Positions 61,601 to 64,000 of a stretch of DNA of 64,000 nt are shown piece by piece (within the stretch, counting starts at the first letter, position 1; the number at the start of each line of letters is the position of its first letter). The stretch is taken from positions 5,675,577 to 5,739,576 of the forward strand of contig JACDOX010000024.1 of the NCBI GenBank assembly GCA_014549065.1, written 5' to 3'. The translations under genes and the position numbers were made by a program. The stretch is from Cardinalis cardinalis (taxonomy: Eukaryota > Chordata > Aves > Passeriformes > Cardinalidae). Under the pieces are notes generated by a model. It did no database searches, had not been told where the DNA came from, and saw only the letters and a program-made list of their open reading frames with translations.

Positions 61601-63746
61601 ATCACCATCAGCACAAGCACGTTCTTGCCTCTACCGAGCTGCAACTAGAGACAACTTTAGACAACTTGGTTTGTATCTTTCATTAGCGGCTTCTGAACAG
61701 ATGTGATGGAGTATTACAACTAGAACTGATGGATGAAATCCGGCAGAGCACTGCCACAAAGAAAGAATAATAGTTAAAGCTGCATTTCATAAACAACTGG
61801 CAAATGCAACATTTAGCTCACAGCTCTGTGCACAGGTAAGCTTCAGCTCCCAAAGATTTTCCAGCCTAAATATTCTGCACAAGTCACAAGCTCATATAAC
61901 TAATGAATACTTCTCCCATGTTTCTGTAAATCAAAATNTCAAGATAATTAAATTCTAAAACTATTTGTCCTCATACTATTGTTTTTCATCAAATGATTAC
62001 TAGGACCGTAAGAATAGTCAGGGAGGGAGCAAGAGTCAGGGATGTGTGCTATGTTTTCTGGAGACCTGAGATAAATTAACTCCTTTCCTGAGAAAGAGGG
62101 GAAGCAAAAAGACTGGAGACTCAGAAATGCATGTTCCAGGGCAGGGCAGCTTTGTGTGCACAGAGTTACTCAGGCAGAATTAAAAAAACAAGGCAAAAGT
62201 ATTCCCAATAATTTTAGCTTGAACATAATATTTTCTCACTTTCTAAGTATAAATGTTTTTGTCCTTTGAAATATCCTCTTATGCTTTTAAAATCAAAATT
62301 AACTTTGTGTAGTAATTCAAACATCATATTGAGTCTTCACTGCTTTACTTTAGTAAAATCCACTACAATTCATAATATTACCATGGTAATNACACACAAA
62401 ACTGTTTCCAGGGAAGAAAGCATCAGACAGCAAACTACAATATNTAAAGAACATGAGCAACATGAAGATAAAAGGGCAGTTGATTACAATACTAGTGCTG
62501 TTGCTTATGTAGCTTACAAAGGTATCTGAATTCTAATTTCCACCAAAAGATTCTCCATAAATTTAAGGAAGACAAAATATTACAAAATATAAATATTATT
62601 AACATAATCATTATTATTGCCTTTCTAGTAGAAATCTGAGTTACACCACTTCAGTAGTAGTCTTTGTCCATCAATTCCATGCCATATTTGCCATCTGATC
62701 CTCTTTTTTGTTAGTCTCTGTTGCTTCTTGTATCTCCATTATCATCAGCAAATCTGAGCATTAAAATCTTCCCTTTTGTTATCCTGTTTCTTTTTGTCCT
62801 CATCAGTTTAGCCTATTTTTCCTGCTTTTTATATCTAGCACATTCATTCTTACTCTCCCCTGATCTATTTCCTTGCTCTTTTTGATATATTCCCCTTTCC
62901 TTTCAGATTTGTATCTCTGTGTATCTTTACTTGCTTCCCTCCCTTCTGCCACCACTTTCTCTTCCTCACTGAAAGCATAGGCTCCACTTCCACTTTCCTG
63001 ATGCTCCCCTCACACTTCCAATCANTGCTTCTCTTAAAAGCATGAAGAACCTAAAGCCAGCTTATTTTTATTAGATAACATTTGAAAGGGTGCAAAAAGG
63101 GGTAATGGGAAAAAGACTCAAAANAGCTGTGTTCCTACATGACCTCTCCTAACACCTGCCTCCCCTCCACCCTAAAAAAAGAAATAAAGAAAGAGAACAA
63201 AAAAACAAAAAAGAGAAACACAATCTAATTAGGCTGGTAAAGATGATTTGAAGAAAGGCAAAAATAAAGGCAAAATTACAAATAAGATACTTGATACCAA
63301 TTTAGATAACATCAAGGATAATCAAAACAATGACTTTAAAGAAATAAGAATATCTGATAAAAGAAAAACTAGAGCAATCAACAATCAAGGAAATTATGAA
63401 CAGGTAGTTCTGCGCCTTTATTAGACAGTTTTCACTGATTGTGAAGTGTGTGTTATCATAGAGTCACTCTGGTACTACAAAAGTTTTTCTGCAGACTCCT
63501 GTGGGGTGAAATGGGAAGAAAAAAAGTTAGCTGAACAGGACTCACTGTTCTGGATGTTGGAGGTGCTGACGGGCTTGTCAATGATACCATTTCCTGGATT
63601 GCTAATCGAAGTTTTAGGCGATGGAGAGGATTGCTGATTCCAATTTCTCTCTGAATCTCAGTGTCAGACAAAGCAGACATGATAGCTCCGCTCTTCACGT
63701 TGGCACGGCAGGCAGCGACATACCAGGCTGGCATCCCTAGCCAGAG
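52613..63746 (-). CDS. PPFIA2: PPFIA2, liprin-alpha-2 (3' nine coding exons; 5' part beyond the window)
   Basis: Complement of the joined segments 63546-63746, 61446-61508, 60066-60095, 58367-58542, 57438-57535, 55522-55697, 55359-55427, 54245-54404, 52613-52671. All eight junctions have AG/GT sites and remain in phase, giving about 343 residues and a TGA stop. Liprin-alpha proteins are presynaptic active-zone scaffolds. Their three C-terminal SAM domains bind LAR-type receptor phosphatases, CASK and liprin-beta; the N-terminal coiled coils (not in this window) bind RIM and ELKS. Here are most of SAM1, SAM2, SAM3 and a basic/Ser-rich tail ending VRTYSC, which in the family is a PDZ ligand for GRIP. 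PPFIA1, 3 and 4 are alternatives, but neighbouring ACSS3 and the cassette peptide KESEEGSWAQ favour PPFIA2. No disruption is seen. Confidence 0.95.
52672..54244 (-). other. PPFIA2: PPFIA2 intron (1.57 kb)
   Basis: Between donor GACG|GTACGA and the final acceptor. AT-rich, with a 21-bp-period duplication (TAATGGAATTTAG twice) at about 53318-53356. Nothing else was recognised. Confidence 0.85.
54245..54404 (-). CDS. PPFIA2: PPFIA2 coding exon, GC-rich C-terminal tail
   Basis: 160 nt: SDDKNFRRGPSWRRQFPPRE, VHGISMMPGASETLPAGFRL, TTTSGQSRKMASD, then G of a split Val codon. Acceptor GTTGACAG|AGC; donor GACG|GTACGA. The exon is visibly GC-rich, with several CpGs, against an AT-rich background. It encodes the basic linker after SAM3. 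Confidence 0.96.
54405..55358 (-). other. PPFIA2: PPFIA2 intron (954 bp)
   Basis: Between donor GAGGAA|GTAATT and acceptor GTTGACAG. Contains a C-rich tract (CACTCACACACATCCCCCAC at about 55056-55075). No other feature was seen. Confidence 0.85.
55359..55427 (-). CDS. PPFIA2: PPFIA2 coding exon, end of SAM3
   Basis: 69 nt, 23 full codons: ARQILEREYNNLLALGTERR then LEE. It is the helical extension at the end of SAM3. Acceptor TATCTCTAG|GCA; donor GAGGAA|GTAATT. The donor is weaker than the others (no G at the last exon position). Confidence 0.96.
55428..55521 (-). other. PPFIA2: 94-bp PPFIA2 intron
   Basis: GTAAAT donor and TATCTCTAG acceptor on the minus strand. It is unusually short for this gene and divides the SAM3 coding sequence. 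Confidence 0.95.
55522..55697 (-). CDS. PPFIA2: PPFIA2 coding exon, SAM3 core
   Basis: 176 nt: completes Asp, then VLVWSNDRVIRWIQAIGLRE, YANNILESGVHGSLIALDEN, FDYSSLALLLQIPTQNTQ. This is the third SAM domain, essentially identical to what I remember from mammals. Acceptor ATCCTTACAG|AT; donor ACACAG|GTAAAT. Confidence 0.97.
55698..57437 (-). other. PPFIA2: PPFIA2 intron (1.74 kb)
   Basis: Between donor AAAAG|GTGATA and acceptor ATCCTTACAG. No recognised repeat or gene. The 120-codon plus-strand ORF starting at 55654 partly shadows the SAM3 exon and is not coding. Confidence 0.85.
57438..57535 (-). CDS. PPFIA2: PPFIA2 coding exon, SAM2 to SAM3 linker
   Basis: 98 nt: completes Arg, then TSLQYGIMCLKRLNYDRKEL, EKRREMSQHEIK, then G of a split Asp codon. 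It closes SAM2 and adds a charged helical linker. Acceptor AAATAACAG|AAC; donor AAAAG|GTGATA. Confidence 0.97.
57536..58366 (-). other. PPFIA2: PPFIA2 intron (831 bp) with clustered ambiguous bases
   Basis: Between donor CATCG|GTATGT and acceptor AAATAACAG. Eight ambiguous bases fall between 58215 and 58344. No other feature was seen. Confidence 0.85.
58367..58542 (-). CDS. PPFIA2: PPFIA2 coding exon, SAM2 core
   Basis: 176 nt: TLAYGDMNHEWIGNEWLPSL, GLPQYRSYFMECLVDARMLD, HLTKKDLRVHLKMVDSFH, then CG of a split Arg codon. The two ambiguous bases at 58531 (TAN) and 58372 (TTN) are third positions. The family has Tyr and Phe there, so both are read as pyrimidines. Taken literally TAN could be a stop, but nothing suggests a pseudogene. 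Acceptor CTCTGTAG|ACC; donor CATCG|GTATGT. Confidence 0.96.
58543..60065 (-). other. PPFIA2: PPFIA2 intron (1.52 kb)
   Basis: Between donor GCTCAG|GTATGA and acceptor CTCTCTGTAG. I searched it for an extra 18-nt micro-exon (remembered as CPVFLQ in some mammalian liprin-alpha-2 forms) and did not find one. Otherwise AT-rich and featureless. Confidence 0.8.
60066..60095 (-). CDS. PPFIA2: PPFIA2 30-nt micro-exon (likely alternative cassette)
   Basis: Ten full codons, KESEEGSWAQ, between acceptor GTAATACAG|AAA and donor GCTCAG|GTATGA on the minus strand. It lies in the SAM1-SAM2 linker. Being phase 0 at both ends and 30 nt long, it can be skipped without shifting the frame. The acidic peptide matches a segment I remember from liprin-alpha-2. 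Confidence 0.88.
60096..61445 (-). other. PPFIA2: PPFIA2 intron (1.35 kb)
   Basis: Between donor AAAACG|GTTAGT and acceptor GTAATACAG. AT-rich with no recognised feature. Confidence 0.85.
61446..61508 (-). CDS. PPFIA2: PPFIA2 63-nt cassette-like exon
   Basis: 21 full codons: PSGNVWVTHEEMENLAAPAK then T. Acceptor TTGTCTGTAG|CCC; donor AAAACG|GTTAGT. Phase 0 at both ends, so skippable in frame. It lengthens the linker between SAM1 and SAM2. Confidence 0.93.
61509..63545 (-). other. PPFIA2: PPFIA2 intron (2.04 kb)
   Basis: Between donor AGAACA|GTGAGT and acceptor TTGTCTGTAG. The plus strand at 62760-63000 is a long C/T-rich stretch, and 63160-63240 is A-rich. No repeat family or exon was recognised. 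Confidence 0.85.
63546..63746 (-). CDS. PPFIA2: PPFIA2 coding exon, SAM1
   Basis: 201 nt, 67 full codons: LWLGMPAWYVAACRANVKSG, AIMSALSDTEIQREIGISNP, LHRLKLRLAIQEMVSLTSPS, APPTSRT. It carries most of SAM1; the first helix starts in an exon beyond the window. Acceptor CTCTTGGCAG|CTC; donor AGAACA|GTGAGT. Confidence 0.97.
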
Positions 63747-64000
63747 CTGCCAAGAGAAAGGACATTTCATCCAAAGCACTGCTTCATCTCTCAAATGAAA
63801 TCACAATCATAGAACATCCTGAGCTGGAAGGGACCCACTGGCACAATCAAGTCTAACTCTTGGCTCTGCACAGAACAGCATCAAGGATCACATCATGTGC
63901 CAAGAGCATTGTCCAAAAGCTTCTTAAACTGTCAGACTTGGTGTCATGACCACTGACAACCAATTAATTAATGACCAATAACAATTAATTTGTAAGGACA
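63747..64000 (-). other. PPFIA2: PPFIA2 intron (continues beyond window)
   Basis: Intron upstream of the SAM1 exon in gene direction, mostly occupied by the CR1 3' end. The window ends within it. Confidence 0.85.
63799..63955 (-). mobile_element. CR1 LINE 3' end, antisense
   Basis: AATCATAGAACATCCTGAGC, TGGAAGGGACCCACTGGCAC, GCACAGAACAGCATCAAGGA and GAGCATTGTCCAAAAGCTTC are the reverse complement of an avian CR1 3' terminus. It starts 52 bp beyond the SAM1 exon, inside a PPFIA2 intron and in the PPFIA2 sense direction. It is 5'-truncated, as is usual for CR1. Confidence 0.85.

Noticed and set aside
1..64000. tRNA, rRNA or a bacterial-type operon
   Set aside because: None of the conserved boxes was seen, and the exon-intron structure shows vertebrate nuclear DNA throughout.

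Overview
This window is vertebrate nuclear DNA, most likely from a bird. It holds the 3' halves of two multi-exon protein genes that converge tail to tail. The bird assignment rests on CR1 LINE copies with the typical avian CR1 3' end, on short AT-rich introns, and on the close fit of both proteins to vertebrate families. None of the genes is prokaryotic, and single-frame ORFs are uninformative here because the coding exons are 30-201 bp long. Exons were found by translating short stretches, matching them to remembered vertebrate proteins, and requiring AG/GT splice sites and continuous reading phase at every junction.

Layout: 1-44.6 kb, plus strand, is the last nine coding exons and the 3'UTR of ACSS3, a mitochondrial short-chain (propionate-preferring) acyl-CoA synthetase. 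About 320 C-terminal residues are encoded; the first part of the gene lies before base 1. 44.6-48.5 kb is intergenic with no supported gene. 48.5-64 kb, minus strand, is the last nine coding exons and probable long 3'UTR of PPFIA2 (liprin-alpha-2), a presynaptic scaffold. About 343 C-terminal residues are encoded: most of SAM1, all of SAM2 and SAM3, two small in-frame cassette-like exons, and the C-terminal tail ending VRTYSC. The rest of PPFIA2 lies beyond base 64000. As I recall, the two genes are also neighbours on human chromosome 12q21, so this is conserved synteny.

Mobile DNA: a sense-oriented CR1 with the middle of its ORF2 deleted sits in the 16-kb ACSS3 intron (about 25.72-27.07 kb). 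An antisense CR1 split by an LTR-like insert lies at about 12.8-13.96 kb, and an antisense CR1 3' end at about 63.8-63.96 kb. A possible ERV/LTR fragment lies at about 3.15-3.96 kb. Simple repeats, a perfect 23-bp-arm palindrome at 28389-28436 and isolated ambiguous bases (clustered in the CR1 and near 58.2-58.5 kb) are also present.

The genes are functionally unrelated (mitochondrial acyl-CoA metabolism and synaptic scaffolding). I found no undescribed system. The points most worth a second look are the palindrome, the alternative-exon architecture of PPFIA2, the nested repeat, and an unexplained 124-codon ORF inside the probable PPFIA2 3'UTR.
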